A stretch of DNA of 39,774 nucleotides from Elioraea rosea (lineage in GTDB: Bacteria; Pseudomonadota; Alphaproteobacteria; Acetobacterales; Acetobacteraceae). The stretch spans positions 1 to 39,774 of the forward strand of contig NZ_VFAC01000036.1 in the NCBI RefSeq assembly GCF_007644105.1, given 5' to 3'. A program made the position numbers and the translations under genes. Below are positions 31,455-39,774 of this stretch, piece by piece. Every line of letters begins with the position of its first letter. The stretch's first letter is position 1. A model generated the notes under the pieces. The model did not search any database, was not told the DNA's origin, and saw only the letters and a program-made list of their open reading frames with translations.

Positions 31455-34325
31455 TCAGGGCATGACGCGCGCGACCGGGAAGCCGCGCAGGTCGCGCTGC
31501 GCGGTGCGGAACACGGCGTCCTGGGCGTGCCCCTTTTCGCGGGCGAGAACGCCGACGCGGCGCGAGACATACTCGCCGAGCGCGAGCGCGGTCACGACGC
31601 CACGCTCGTCCCGCCCCGCCCGCCCCGTCAGTGCCTCGCGAACGGCGACGGCGAAGACGCCGTTCTGGTCGTCGTAGCTGTCGAGCGCTTCCTGGAGCGA
31701 GGTGCTCGCGGTCAGCAGATAGCGGCCCGTCTCGTTGCCGACGGAGGCGAGGGCATCGACCGCCACCTGCCCGGCGTAGCAGGTGTCCATGAACAGGAAG
31801 CCGTTGCGGGCGCGGATGCGCGACAGCGCCGCCACGAGAACCTCGTCGGACAGGCCCTGGCGGCGCAGCGCGTCCCAGGACGACGCGTCCGACACGTCCT
31901 GCGGCAGGAACAGGAAGCGCTCGTCCGGCTCGGTCTTCACCCCGTGGCCGGCGAGATAGAGAAGGAAGGTGTCCTGCGGGCCGATCTCGCGCGAGAGCCG
32001 GTCGAGGGCGGCGAGGATTCCCTCCTTCGTCGCCGCCTCGTCGGTCAGCACGGTCACCTCGGTCGCGGCGAAGAGGCCCAGCGCGCCGGTGCGCAGCGTC
32101 TCGGCGACGGTGGTGGCATCGGCCGCCGCGAATCGCAGCGCGAGCTGCGGGTTGCGGTAGCGGTCGACGCCGACGGCCATGACGAAGAGCCGCGCCGCGC
32201 TGTCCTCCACGCCCACGGCCTCGAGCCGCGTCACGGGGCTTTCGGCGAACAGCCTTCCGGCCTCGTCCCAGGCGCGGACCTGCAGCGCGTTGCGGCCCGG
32301 GTCGAGCGCGACGTCGATGCCGATCTCCGGCGTGCCTGCGGGGTCGACGCGCCCCACGTTGCGGCCGTTGAGGAAGACATCGACCGGCCCGAGGCCGAGC
32401 CCCCGGTCCTCGAGCCTGAGGCCGAGCCGCACGCGGTTCGTGCCGAGCGGCAGCGCGGCCTCGGGGTTGTGGGCGCGGCAGTCGCCGGAGATGTCGGGGA
32501 TGCAGAACCCGGTCAGCGTCACGCGCGGCTGCCGGGCGATCACGGCGCGGACGTCGCCCAGCTCCGCAAGCCGTCGCTCGGCCGCGCGCGTGTCACCGTC
32601 CAGGCGGGCGCGAACCACAGCCGGTGCGTAGAGGGCGCGATAAGCCTGCGCGAAGGAGGCCCAGTCGGGCTGCTCTGCCGCGCGGCGGTTCAGATGCACG
32701 CCCACGAGGTCCTGCCCGCCGCCCTCGCCATGGTCGAAGAAGCCTTCCGGCGTGAACAGCGCCCAGCGCGCGCCATCGGCGTGCACGAAGAGCGCGCCGC
32801 GCTCTGCGAGACCATCGAGGTCGAACCAGCGGATCGTCCCATCGCCGAGCATCGCGACCGCCGCGCGCGCCTCCGGCGCGACCGCGAGCGCCCAGACCGC
32901 GCCTGTCGTCGCGGTGGCGGCAAGGGAACGGCCCTGCCGGTCGTAAAGCCTCAGATGCGTGTCCGTGCCGAGCAGGACCGTATCCCCCACGACGGCGGCT
33001 GACCGGGCAACCTCGCCGCGGCCAAGCGGCAGGGGGCGGTTGTTCAGCTTCGGCCCCGTGCTGTCGCGCCAGTCGGTCACGGAGAGGCCGCCGGAAGACA
33101 GCGTCGCCGGCGCGACAGAGGCACCGGAAGCGGTCTGGAGCCCCCGCCCCCGGAGGTCGAAGCGGAGCCTCCCCTCGACGCCCGGCCACTCGACCGCGTG
33201 ACCATCGGCAGAGACGGCGAGCGCGCCGCGCGCAATGCGCGGGTCGGACGCCGCGGGTTGCGGGCGCCGCGCGATCGCGCCATCGGGTCCGATCACGCCC
33301 CAGCCCGGGTCGGCCGCGGCGTAGGCGAGGCCGCCAGAGGGGATGGCAAGGAGATGGACGATGGAGTCGCGAGAAGCGGCGATGTCGCGCGCCGGGCCGA
33401 GGCCGAAATCGGCCCAGCGGCGAATCACCCCGCCCTGCTGCCCCGGCCCGGCGGCGTGGAGCTGCACGCCGCCTCGCCGGTCCGACGCCCAGGAGACGGC
33501 GGGCAGGGTCGCTGCCGGAACGCCTCCGACATCGGGGGAGAAGACGCGCCTCAGCCCCGACGCCGAGAGCACGTCAACGAAGGCGGCGTTCTCGTAGCCG
33601 ACCGCGAGAAGCGTGCCGTCGGGCGAGAGGGCGATCCCGTAGGGCCGGGCGTTCTGGCGCGGCGTGGCTTCGGCGAGCTTCCGTCCGGACGCGTCGTAGG
33701 CCCGCACCAGCCCGTCTGCGGCGGTGGAGAAGATCCGCCCGTCGGGTGCGAACACCACCATCCGCGCGGGGCCGCGATAGCCGGTGTCCTCGGCAACGAG
33801 GCGCCCATTCGCCGCATCCCAGAGCCTCAGGCCGGCCTGGCCGCCGAGCGCTGCGGCGAGCCTGGTGCCGTCAGCCGAGACGGCGAGGTGGTTGACCGGC
33901 GCCGGTAGCCCGCCGAGCCGGCCGAGCATTCGTTGTGTCGCAGTATCAAAGAGATAGATCGCTCCTCTCTGATCCCATGCGAACCCGGTGATGCCGCCGG
34001 CATAGGCCCGCCTTCCGTCAGGCGACAGCGCGACCGCGAAGAGCTCCCCCTCCTCGGCCGGGCCGATCGGGCCGCGCAGCACGCCTTTCGCCTCGCCAGA
34101 GGGAAGCGACCAGAGCCGGACGGTCTTGTCGTCAGAAGCGGTGGCGAGAAGCGTTCCGGCCGCATCGATCGCAAGGCGGTTGACCGGCCCGGCATGGCCG
34201 CCCGCCTCGATGCGGATGAAAGGCGTGTCGGGCGGCGCCCCGTTCGCTCCCCCCTGGCCCGCCGCGGTGCCGGGCCAGGCGACCGCGAGGCAGAGGAGGA
34301 GGACTGCGAGGCGGCGGAACGTCAT
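31455..34325 (-). CDS. Exported WD40-repeat caspase-family protease
   Basis: A 956-residue protein. A signal peptide (MTFRRLAVLLLCLAVAWPGTAAG, about 1-23) sends it to the periplasm. A beta-propeller of WD40-like blades fills about 35-520 (for example GHAGPVNRLAIDAAGTLLAT, TVRLWSLPSGE and PDGTLLAVGYENAA). A linker, ALFTPEGFFDHGEGG, and a beta-sandwich-like segment (about 600-700) lead to a C-terminal p20-type caspase domain (about 711-950). The dyad is His794 (LYLAGHG) and Cys849 (LFMDTCYAG). No p10-like second subunit is seen. The substrate is unknown. It starts four bases after the SH3 lipoprotein stop and is likely co-transcribed with it. Confidence 0.88.
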   Translation of the reverse strand: MTFRRLAVLLLCLAVAWPGTAAGQGGANGAPPDTPFIRIEAGGHAGPVNRLAIDAAGTLLATASDDKTVRLWSLPSGEAKGVLRGPIGPAEEGELFAVALSPDGRRAYAGGITGFAWDQRGAIYLFDTATQRMLGRLGGLPAPVNHLAVSADGTRLAAALGGQAGLRLWDAANGRLVAEDTGYRGPARMVVFAPDGRIFSTAADGLVRAYDASGRKLAEATPRQNARPYGIALSPDGTLLAVGYENAAFVDVLSASGLRRVFSPDVGGVPAATLPAVSWASDRRGGVQLHAAGPGQQGGVIRRWADFGLGPARDIAASRDSIVHLLAIPSGGLAYAAADPGWGVIGPDGAIARRPQPAASDPRIARGALAVSADGHAVEWPGVEGRLRFDLRGRGLQTASGASVAPATLSSGGLSVTDWRDSTGPKLNNRPLPLGRGEVARSAAVVGDTVLLGTDTHLRLYDRQGRSLAATATTGAVWALAVAPEARAAVAMLGDGTIRWFDLDGLAERGALFVHADGARWALFTPEGFFDHGEGGGQDLVGVHLNRRAAEQPDWASFAQAYRALYAPAVVRARLDGDTRAAERRLAELGDVRAVIARQPRVTLTGFCIPDISGDCRAHNPEAALPLGTNRVRLGLRLEDRGLGLGPVDVFLNGRNVGRVDPAGTPEIGIDVALDPGRNALQVRAWDEAGRLFAESPVTRLEAVGVEDSAARLFVMAVGVDRYRNPQLALRFAAADATTVAETLRTGALGLFAATEVTVLTDEAATKEGILAALDRLSREIGPQDTFLLYLAGHGVKTEPDERFLFLPQDVSDASSWDALRRQGLSDEVLVAALSRIRARNGFLFMDTCYAGQVAVDALASVGNETGRYLLTASTSLQEALDSYDDQNGVFAVAVREALTGRAGRDERGVVTALALGEYVSRRVGVLAREKGHAQDAVFRTAQRDLRGFPVARVMP

Positions 34326-34329
34326 CCGC

Positions 34330-35331
34330 TCAGGAGGTCAGCTCGAACCCGCTCGAGGATGCCGACTGGGCGACGGCGACGCTCTGGCTGAAATTGTCCC
34401 GCTTGGCGACGTTCGTGGCCGCAAGCGTCGTGACATCGGAGCCGGAGCCGGATGCGGTGGATGCGGTCGTCACCCGGCTCGACCCGACGCGAAGCGTGTC
34501 GGCAGGCGCGTAGCCGCGCATGCCCGACGGTGTCTCGACAAGGGCAAACCCGTCCTGCCCCCCCGTGATCGTCACCGTGTCGCGCGGCGCGAGGCTTGCG
34601 ATTTCCGGCGCAGCAGGGTCGGGCCGGAGGCGGACGGGCGCCTGCCGCGTGGCGACGGCGCGGCGGGTCGCAGGAGCCGCGGCCTTCTGCGCGTCGATCT
34701 GGCTCTTGGTGCCTGGCTGGAGGTTCTCGGCGGCGACGACGAACTCGTCGCCGCGCGAGGCGATCTTGGAGTTGATTTGCTGGGCGAGGGCGATGTCGCG
34801 GTCTGCCCAGCCCTTGATCTGCGCCATCCGGGCGCGCCCCTGCTCGAGGGTGGAGCGGCCCTCCGCAACATCCGTGCGCACCTGCTTGGCCTGGGCGAAG
34901 CGGCAATCCATCAGCGCGTTGAAAGCTTGCTGCGAGCGGTCGATCTCCGCGTTCTCACGCGAGAGGTCGTTCTGCACGCGGGTTGCGAGAACCGCCTGAT
35001 CGCGGCTCTGCTGGTTGAGCGCGACCCAGTAGCCTGTCGCCGCGCCGGCGATCGCGCCCGTTGCCGCCCCGATGGCCGCGCCGCGCGCCCCGCCGCCGAG
35101 CAGCCCGCCGAGCACCGCGCCACCGACGGCGCCGATGAAGGCGCCCTTGACGATGTCCTCGGCGAAGAAGTTCCCGGTGCTGTCGAGCGCCACCACGTAG
35201 GGGCGACACTGGTCGGAAGGGTCGGCCGCGCCGATCCTCTGCTCCTGCGTGGTGACGCAGCCGCCGAGCATGGCAGCGACGGCGACCAGCGACACGCCCT
35301 GGCGAAGCCTTCCGACGCGGAAGATCTGCAT
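34330..35331 (-). CDS. Glycine-zipper and SH3b-domain lipoprotein
   Basis: A 333-residue lipoprotein: a signal peptide ends in the lipobox LGGC, with Cys25. A glycine zipper (about 63-100: GAFIGAVGGAVLGGLLGGG, then AIGAATGAIAGAATG) suggests packing in or on a membrane. A long helical region (about 105-215) contains two Cys, and a bacterial SH3 domain (about 228-282: APVRLRPDPAAPEIASL, then GYAPADTLRVG) could bind peptidoglycan. A Ser/Thr-rich tail ends it. GAGGACGGGGT precedes ATG 35331. The exported caspase gene follows four bases downstream. The unit as a whole looks like an envelope-associated pair; the function is unknown. Confidence 0.82.
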   Translation of the reverse strand: MQIFRVGRLRQGVSLVAVAAMLGGCVTTQEQRIGAADPSDQCRPYVVALDSTGNFFAEDIVKGAFIGAVGGAVLGGLLGGGARGAAIGAATGAIAGAATGYWVALNQQSRDQAVLATRVQNDLSRENAEIDRSQQAFNALMDCRFAQAKQVRTDVAEGRSTLEQGRARMAQIKGWADRDIALAQQINSKIASRGDEFVVAAENLQPGTKSQIDAQKAAAPATRRAVATRQAPVRLRPDPAAPEIASLAPRDTVTITGGQDGFALVETPSGMRGYAPADTLRVGSSRVTTASTASGSGSDVTTLAATNVAKRDNFSQSVAVAQSASSSGFELTS

Positions 35332-35518
35332 ACCCCGTCCTCGCACATGATGCCGCGCACCGTCGCGGCCACCCTCAACCTATACGCGAACACGGCGCAA
35401 TCTGCGCGCCCTGATCAAGGAGCGTAACAATACGCCAGATTCCGGCGCGTTGGCAGCCCCGTGCGGGGGTCTGCGTGATGCGGCGCACACGCCACACTCG
35501 CGCCATCGCGCGGCCGCG

Positions 35519-35544
35519 CCCCATTGCCATCCTGGCAACCATGG
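35519..35544 (+). promoter_or_regulatory. Nested inverted repeat upstream of the cytochrome c gene
   Basis: TTGCCA (35524-35529) and TGGCAA (35533-35538) form a six-base stem with a three-base loop, flanked by further complementary bases (35521-35523 with 35542-35544). It lies in the 269-base spacer 35332-35600, which holds no supported gene. It might be an operator or leader hairpin. Confidence 0.25.
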
Positions 35545-35600
35545 CGATATTCGGAGCGTTGTCGTCGAGAGGGTTCCGTATGAAAGGGAGAGGAAACGAC

Positions 35601-35984
35601 ATGGTTCGTGCACTTGTACCGATGCTGGCGGCTGTGGCGCTCGTCACGCAGGCTGCTCCCGCGCTTGCGCAGGATGCCGCCGCGGGGCAGCGGGTGTTCG
35701 CGCAGTGCCGCGCCTGCCATACGCCGGACCAGGGCGGCCGCAACGGCGTCGGGCCCAATCTCTGGGGCATTGTCGGCAAGCAGGCCGGCCAGCGCGAGGG
35801 CTTCCGGTACTCCGCGAACATGCAGGAGCTGGCTCAGGGTGGGCTCACCTGGACCAAGGAGAATCTCGACAAGTACCTCGCCAATCCGAAGGATGTCGTG
35901 CCGCGCGGCTCGATGGCGTTCGCTGGGGTGCGTAACCCCGAGCAGCGCGCCAACCTGATCGCCTATCTCGAGACGCTGAAGTAG
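35601..35984 (+). CDS. Small periplasmic cytochrome c
   Basis: A 127-residue class I cytochrome c. A signal peptide (about 1-24, ending ALAQ) exports it to the periplasm. The heme-binding motif CRACH is at 36-40, and Met105 (PRGSMAFAGV) is the likely second iron ligand. The fold matches small c2/c550-type electron carriers, so it probably passes electrons between periplasmic or membrane complexes. AGGAAACGAC precedes ATG 35601; an in-frame extension to 35475 would add a second hydrophobic stretch and is unlikely. The gene stands alone and is closed by a strong terminator. Confidence 0.93.
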   Translation: MVRALVPMLAAVALVTQAAPALAQDAAAGQRVFAQCRACHTPDQGGRNGVGPNLWGIVGKQAGQREGFRYSANMQELAQGGLTWTKENLDKYLANPKDVVPRGSMAFAGVRNPEQRANLIAYLETLK

Positions 35985-36026
35985 CGCCTCTCCCGCCGCC
36001 ACGCTCGGCGGCCACGGCCAGGAAAT

Positions 36027-36062
36027 CGGGGACCATGCGCCGGCATGGTCCCCGTTTCTTTT
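36027..36062 (+). terminator. Rho-independent terminator of the cytochrome c gene
   Basis: A 12-base perfect stem (36027-36038 with 36043-36054) with a four-base loop GCCG is followed by TTTCTTTT (36055-36062). It lies 42 bases after the cytochrome stop and is the clearest terminator in the window. Confidence 0.88.
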
Positions 36063-36089
36063 GTCTCACTGCAAGCAAAAGGGCGTTGG

Positions 36090-36977
36090 CTAGCCCTGCT
36101 CTCTTGGGTCGAGCGCGTCGCGCAGGCCGTCGCCGAGCAGGTTGAAGGCGAGCACCACGGTGAAGATCGAGAGGCCGGGGAAGATCGCCATCCACGGCGC
36201 CTGCTCCATGAAGCGCTGCGCGGTGTTCAGCATGCTTCCCCAGGAGGGCGCAGGCGGCTGCTGGCCGAGCCCCAGGAAGGAGAGCGACGCCTCTGCGATG
36301 ATGGCGGAGGCGATCGCGAGCGTCGCCTGCACGAGAAGCGGCGGCACGATGTTAGGCAGGATGTGGCGCACGGCCACGCGCCAGCGCGGATTCCCGAGCC
36401 CCCTCGCCGCCTCGACATAGTCCTCCACCTTCACCGCCATGGTCGCGCCGCGCGCGAGCCGGATGAAGATCGGGGTGGCCGAGATGCCGATCGCGATCAT
36501 CGCGTTCTCGAGCGCGGGGCCGAGGAAGGCCGCGAGCGCGATCGCGAGGATCAGGAACGGGCAGGCGAGCATCGCGTCGGTGAAGCGCGAGATCAGCGCA
36601 TCGACGCGCCCGCCGAGGAACCCCGCCGCGAGGCCGACCGGCACGCCTGCCGCAAGCGCGATGGCGACGGAGACGACGCCTGCGAGAAGGCTCGCCCGCG
36701 CACCCCAGATGACGCGAGAGAGGATGTCGCGCCCGTTCTCGTCGGTGCCGAACCAGAAGAGCTCGGAGGGCGGCTTGCGGATGGCGGCCCAGTTCGTGCG
36801 CGCGGGGTCATAGGGCGCGATCAGCGGCGCGAGAACCGCGATCGCGATGAAAGCAAGCACGACGGCGAGGCCGAACATCGCCGCACGGTGGCGCAGGAGC
36901 CGCCGGAAGGCGCGCCGCGCCGGGCTCTCGCCGCGCGCCGCGACGGCGGGAGCCGCGATCACCGCCCCGTCAGGCAT
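36090..36977 (-). CDS. Peptide-type ABC transporter permease, DppC-like
   Basis: A 295-residue inner-membrane permease of the DppC/OppC type. An N-terminal cytosolic stretch with RRLLRHRAAMFGLAVVL leads the first helix. The domain FGTDENGRDILSRVIWGARASL is the DppC signature. The coupling-loop EAA motif reads VEAARGLGNPRWRVAVRHILP, followed by EASLSFLGLGQQPPAPSWG, another family hallmark. About six helices are present. It overlaps the DppB-like gene by eight bases and forms the last gene of the transporter unit. The substrate (peptide, opine, nickel chelate or similar) is not known. Confidence 0.92.
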   Translation of the reverse strand: MPDGAVIAAPAVAARGESPARRAFRRLLRHRAAMFGLAVVLAFIAIAVLAPLIAPYDPARTNWAAIRKPPSELFWFGTDENGRDILSRVIWGARASLLAGVVSVAIALAAGVPVGLAAGFLGGRVDALISRFTDAMLACPFLILAIALAAFLGPALENAMIAIGISATPIFIRLARGATMAVKVEDYVEAARGLGNPRWRVAVRHILPNIVPPLLVQATLAIASAIIAEASLSFLGLGQQPPAPSWGSMLNTAQRFMEQAPWMAIFPGLSIFTVVLAFNLLGDGLRDALDPREQG

Positions 36978-37917
36978 GCCGGAGCCTCGGGTTGATCAGC
37001 ACGTAGAGGACGTCCGCGATCAGGTTCAGAAGGATGTAGAGCGTCGCGGTCACGAGCACGACGCCCTGCACCACCGGATAGTCGCGGTTGAACACGGCAT
37101 CGACGATCAGCTTGCCGAAGCCCGGGATGGTGAAGACCTGCTCCGTCAGCACCGCGCCAGAGAGGAGCGTGCCGAGCTCGAGCGCGCCGAGCGTGACGAC
37201 GGGCACGAGCGCGTTGCGCAACGCGTGCTTCAGCACCACGACGCGCTCGCCGAGGCCCTTGGCGCGTGCGGTGCGCACATAGTCCTGCCCCATCGCCTGC
37301 AGCATGGCCGAGCGCATGTGGCGCATGAACACCGCGGCGATCCCCGAGCCGAGCACGAAGGCCGGCATGATCGTGGTCGCGAGGCTCTGCCGCCAATCCT
37401 CGGAGAGCGGCACGTATCCCGAGGGCGGCAGCCAGCCGAGCTGCACGGAGAAGAACAGGATCATCATGATGCCGAGCCAGAAATTCGGCAGCGACAGCCC
37501 GGCAAGGCCGACGGCATTGGCGCCCCAGTCGAGCGGCGTGTCCTTCTTCACCGCGGAGAGGATTCCGAGCGGAATCCCGATGAAGACGGCGATGACGAAG
37601 GCCATCAGGCCGAGCTGCAGCGTCACGGGCAGCTTCTGCGCGATCACCTCCGCGATCGGTTCGCGGATCCGCCACGAGAAGCCCAGATCGCCCTGCAGCA
37701 CGCCCCAGAGCCAGAGCCCGTATTGCACGGGAAGCGGCTTGTCGAGGTTGAGCTCGGCGCGGATCTGCGCGAGCACGGTCGGGTCGCCCCGCTCCTCGCC
37801 GGCGAGGATGAGCGCGGGGTCGCCCGGCATCAGCTGCTGCAGCCCGAAGATCAGCAGCGAGACGAACAGCAGGGTGGGGATGGTCTGCCCCACCCTGCGC
37901 GCGAGGAAGAGAAGCAT
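36970..37917 (-). CDS. Peptide-type ABC transporter permease, DppB-like
   Basis: A 315-residue inner-membrane permease of the DppB/OppB type. It opens with RRVGQTIPTLLFVSLLIFGL, then the periplasmic loop with LNLDKPLPVQYGLWLWGVLQ and DLGFSWRIREPI. The coupling motif is YVRTARAKGLGERVVVLKHALR, and VFTIPGFGKLIVDAVFNRDY near the C-terminus is typical of DppB. About six helices are present. It lies six bases after the binding-protein stop and overlaps the DppC-like gene by eight bases, so all are probably one transcript. Confidence 0.92.
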   Translation of the reverse strand: MLLFLARRVGQTIPTLLFVSLLIFGLQQLMPGDPALILAGEERGDPTVLAQIRAELNLDKPLPVQYGLWLWGVLQGDLGFSWRIREPIAEVIAQKLPVTLQLGLMAFVIAVFIGIPLGILSAVKKDTPLDWGANAVGLAGLSLPNFWLGIMMILFFSVQLGWLPPSGYVPLSEDWRQSLATTIMPAFVLGSGIAAVFMRHMRSAMLQAMGQDYVRTARAKGLGERVVVLKHALRNALVPVVTLGALELGTLLSGAVLTEQVFTIPGFGKLIVDAVFNRDYPVVQGVVLVTATLYILLNLIADVLYVLINPRLRHA

Positions 37918-37923
37918 CCGCGC

Positions 37924-39444
37924 TCAGTTCGCCAGGCGCAGATCCTGAACGCGGATCAGCCCGTCCGGCACGTTGACGAAGCCGGTGAGCCGCGCGGTGT
38001 GGGCGACGATGTTCTTGCGATGCCAGAGATAGAGGCGCGAGCGGTCCTCCACCACCGCGTGCTTGTACATCTGCTCGTAGAGCGCGACGCGCTTCTCGAG
38101 GTCCGTCTCGACGCGCGCGGCATCGAGCAGGCGGTCGACCTCCGGGTTGCTGTACTTGCCGTCGTTCTGCGGGCCGCGGCTGTGCACGAAGGTCCAGAGA
38201 TTGCCGTCCGGGTCGGTGCGGCCCGACCAGGCGAGGAGATAGGCCTCGAACTCGCCCCGCGTTGCCGCCTGCAGCGAGGAGGCGAACTCCATCGCGTTGA
38301 GGGTGATCTCGAACCCGGCCTCCGCGGCCATCGCCTGGATCACCTCGCCGACCTGGCGGAGCTCTGGGTTGTTCGGCACGGTGAGCACGATCTTCACCGG
38401 CGCCTGCACCCCTGCCTCGCGCAGGAGCGCGCGGGCGCGCGCGACGTCACGCGTCGGCGGCGTGAGCGACTTCACATGATAGGGCGAGGACGGCGGCACG
38501 GCCTGCCAGGTCGGCGTGAACATGCCGTTGTAGACGACCTGGTTGATGGTCGCGCGGTCGATCGCGAGGTCGAGCGCCTGGCGGACCTTGGCGTTCTGGC
38601 CGAGCGGCGTCTGCGCCCGGGCGCCGTTGCCGATGTTGATGGTGAGGCCCTGGTAGCCGAGCTCGTCCGACATCGAGATGCGCAGGCGGTTGTTTCGCTG
38701 CACGGTCGCGACGTCATTCGTGCCGATGGTCTGGACGAGCTCGAGCGAGCCTGCCTGGAGGTTGGCGAGCCGCACCGTGTCGTCGGGGATCGGCTGGTAG
38801 ATGATGCGGTCGATGTGGATGCGCCCCTTGTCCCAGTAGTCGGCGAAGCGCTCCACGACGATGCGGTCCTGCGCGACGCGCTCGACGAAGCGGAACGGCC
38901 CTGCGCAGACGGGCCGTGTGCCGAACTGCGCACCGGCCGCCTCGGCCGCCTTCGGGCTGACCACCATGCCGGAGCGGTCGGTCAGCTGCGCGAGGAAGGG
39001 CGCGAAGGGCTCCTTCAGCGTCACCCGCACGGTGGTCGGGTTGACGGCCTCGGCCTTCTCCATGCTGTTGATCTCGCCGCGCCGGAAGCTGCCCTGCATC
39101 GTCAGGTGGCGGTTGAGCGAGTACACGACGGCGGCGGCGTCCATCGTCTCGCCGTCATGGAACTTCACGCCCTCGCGCAGCGTGATGATCAGCGTCTTCG
39201 GATCCTCCCACCGGTAGCCGGTGGCAAGCTGCGGGACGATGTTCAGGTCCTTGTCGATGTCGAACAGCTTGTCGCACAGCGAGGCGAACACGATGCGGCC
39301 GACGAACGTTCGCGCGAGCGTCGGGTCCATGATGTCGGGATCCTCGCGCAGGCCGATGCGCAGCGTCTGCGCAGAGACCGGGGCGGCGGCGACCGCGGCC
39401 GCAACGAGCGCGGCGGCGGCGAGAAGGGTACGTCGGAAACTCAT
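37924..39444 (-). CDS. Peptide-type ABC transporter substrate-binding protein
   Basis: A 506-residue periplasmic protein of the SBP family 5 (DppA/OppA type). A signal peptide (about 1-26, ending PVSAQ) is followed by TLRIGLREDPDIMDPTLART, LATGYRWEDPKTLIITLREG and the family segment FHDGETMDAAAVVYSLNRHL. The C-terminal half contains DLAIDRATINQVVYNGMFTP and the closing strand VAHTARLTGFVNVPDGLIRV. It captures ligand for the two permeases. Its ATG overlaps the stop of the upstream ATPase gene (39441-39444). The ligand cannot be predicted. Confidence 0.93.
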   Translation of the reverse strand: MSFRRTLLAAAALVAAAVAAAPVSAQTLRIGLREDPDIMDPTLARTFVGRIVFASLCDKLFDIDKDLNIVPQLATGYRWEDPKTLIITLREGVKFHDGETMDAAAVVYSLNRHLTMQGSFRRGEINSMEKAEAVNPTTVRVTLKEPFAPFLAQLTDRSGMVVSPKAAEAAGAQFGTRPVCAGPFRFVERVAQDRIVVERFADYWDKGRIHIDRIIYQPIPDDTVRLANLQAGSLELVQTIGTNDVATVQRNNRLRISMSDELGYQGLTINIGNGARAQTPLGQNAKVRQALDLAIDRATINQVVYNGMFTPTWQAVPPSSPYHVKSLTPPTRDVARARALLREAGVQAPVKIVLTVPNNPELRQVGEVIQAMAAEAGFEITLNAMEFASSLQAATRGEFEAYLLAWSGRTDPDGNLWTFVHSRGPQNDGKYSNPEVDRLLDAARVETDLEKRVALYEQMYKHAVVEDRSRLYLWHRKNIVAHTARLTGFVNVPDGLIRVQDLRLAN

Positions 39445-39774
39445 CGAGGGCCTCCCGTGGTTTCGAGTGTCGTGGCGGGACGGTTCCCGCCGGTGAAGTA
39501 GGACGCAAGCCTGGCGAGCCGCGCCCGGCCCGCCATGTCGGACGCAGCGACGGGCGCGTCCATCGGCAGCTTCTGCCAGTGGTGGCAGGCGACCGCGTGG
39601 CCGTCGCCCGGGTCGGCAAGCGCCGGATCCTCCGTCCTGCAGCGATCGTCTGCGAAGGCGCAGCGCGTGTGGAAGCGGCAGCCGGGCGGCGGGTTGCGCG
39701 GGCTCGGCGGGTCGCCAGAGACGAGCGCCGCGGCGCGCGGCGCGGCCGGGTCCGGCCGCGGCACGGCGGCGAGA
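39441..39774 (-). CDS. C-terminal part of a peptide-type ABC transporter ATP-binding protein (cut off)
   Basis: The frame is open from the right edge to the TGA at 39441-39443, giving about 110 residues. It holds the oligopeptide/dipeptide ATPase C-terminal region: a Pro/Ala-rich lead (PRPDPAAPRAAALVSGDPPS), then the conserved SPRNPPPGCRFHTRCAFADD with further Cys (DRCR, VACHHW), which are typical of DppD/DppF/OppD/OppF. A poorly conserved tail follows. The nucleotide-binding core lies beyond the window. The stop overlaps the binding-protein start by four bases, so this gene leads into the rest of the operon. Confidence 0.88.
   Translation of the reverse strand, partial: LAAVPRPDPAAPRAAALVSGDPPSPRNPPPGCRFHTRCAFADDRCRTEDPALADPGDGHAVACHHWQKLPMDAPVAASDMAGRARLARLASYFTGGNRPATTLETTGGPR

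Noticed and set aside
31455-34325. Caspase as an antiphage abortive-infection effector
   Set aside because: It has a signal peptide, no nearby defence genes, and a lipoprotein partner, all pointing to the envelope and not to a cytosolic death effector.
35475-35600. N-terminal extension of the cytochrome c from 35475
   Set aside because: ATG 35601 has a ribosome binding site and starts a clean signal peptide; the extension adds an unneeded second hydrophobic stretch.
36847-39501. A very long plus-strand open frame opposite the ABC transporter genes
   Set aside because: It is antisense to clear binding-protein and permease genes, is rich in Arg/His/Asp as expected for a shadow frame in high-GC DNA, and has no family-like segments.

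Overview
The window is very GC-rich DNA packed with short-gap genes on both strands. I see no phage, insertion sequence, CRISPR array, rRNA or tRNA. Gene content (homospermidine synthase, DUF3422, DUF2231 next to a sorbosone-dehydrogenase-like lipoprotein, a PEP-CTERM protein, an alphaproteobacterial-style ComEC, glutaryl-CoA dehydrogenase) and base composition fit an alphaproteobacterium, most likely Acetobacteraceae/Rhodospirillales. That placement is inference from gene families, not a search.

Layout. 1-195 is the tail of a cut-off gene, possibly a DEAD-box RNA helicase. 250-3454 holds homospermidine synthase, an AraC-type regulator and a YcaC-like cysteine hydrolase, with repeated half-sites between the last two. 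3513-5233 (minus) is a translationally coupled DUF2231 membrane protein plus sugar-dehydrogenase-like lipoprotein. 5442-9155 is glutaryl-CoA dehydrogenase, a 5-methyluridine-type RNA methyltransferase and an alpha/beta-hydrolase lipoprotein, each overlapping the next. The last runs 158 bases into a convergent amidase (8998-10269). 10378-12308 has small unknown, lipoprotein, VOC and membrane genes. 12355-16770 (plus) is a beta-CASP metallo-hydrolase, an MFS transporter, a Gfo/Idh/MocA oxidoreductase and a small secreted protein. 16767-18830 has DoxX, RidA and a secreted CHAP protein.

18901-22359 contains an NTF2-like protein, a zinc alcohol dehydrogenase, a DUF3422 protein and a PEP-CTERM protein. 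22495-26867 (minus) is a chemotaxis receptor and, upstream, a tightly overlapping set: a 77-residue membrane protein, an XpaC-like protein and a TelA-like protein. 26961-31442 has a BKACE-family enzyme, ComEC, an unknown secreted protein and a second, divergent RidA. 31455-35331 (minus) is a two-gene unit: a glycine-zipper/SH3 lipoprotein followed by a 956-residue exported WD40-caspase protein. 35601-35984 is a small cytochrome c. 36090 to the right edge (minus) is a peptide-type ABC importer: ATPase tail, binding protein and two permeases.

The two best candidates for undescribed biology are the envelope caspase unit (exported WD40-caspase with a lipoprotein carrying a glycine zipper and an SH3 domain) and the three-gene TelA/XpaC/small-membrane-protein unit. 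Both are real gene arrangements visible in the sequence; their functions are inference. Two tandem duplications that each span a stop codon (13929-13952 and 15425-15458) are small but unusual sequence events.
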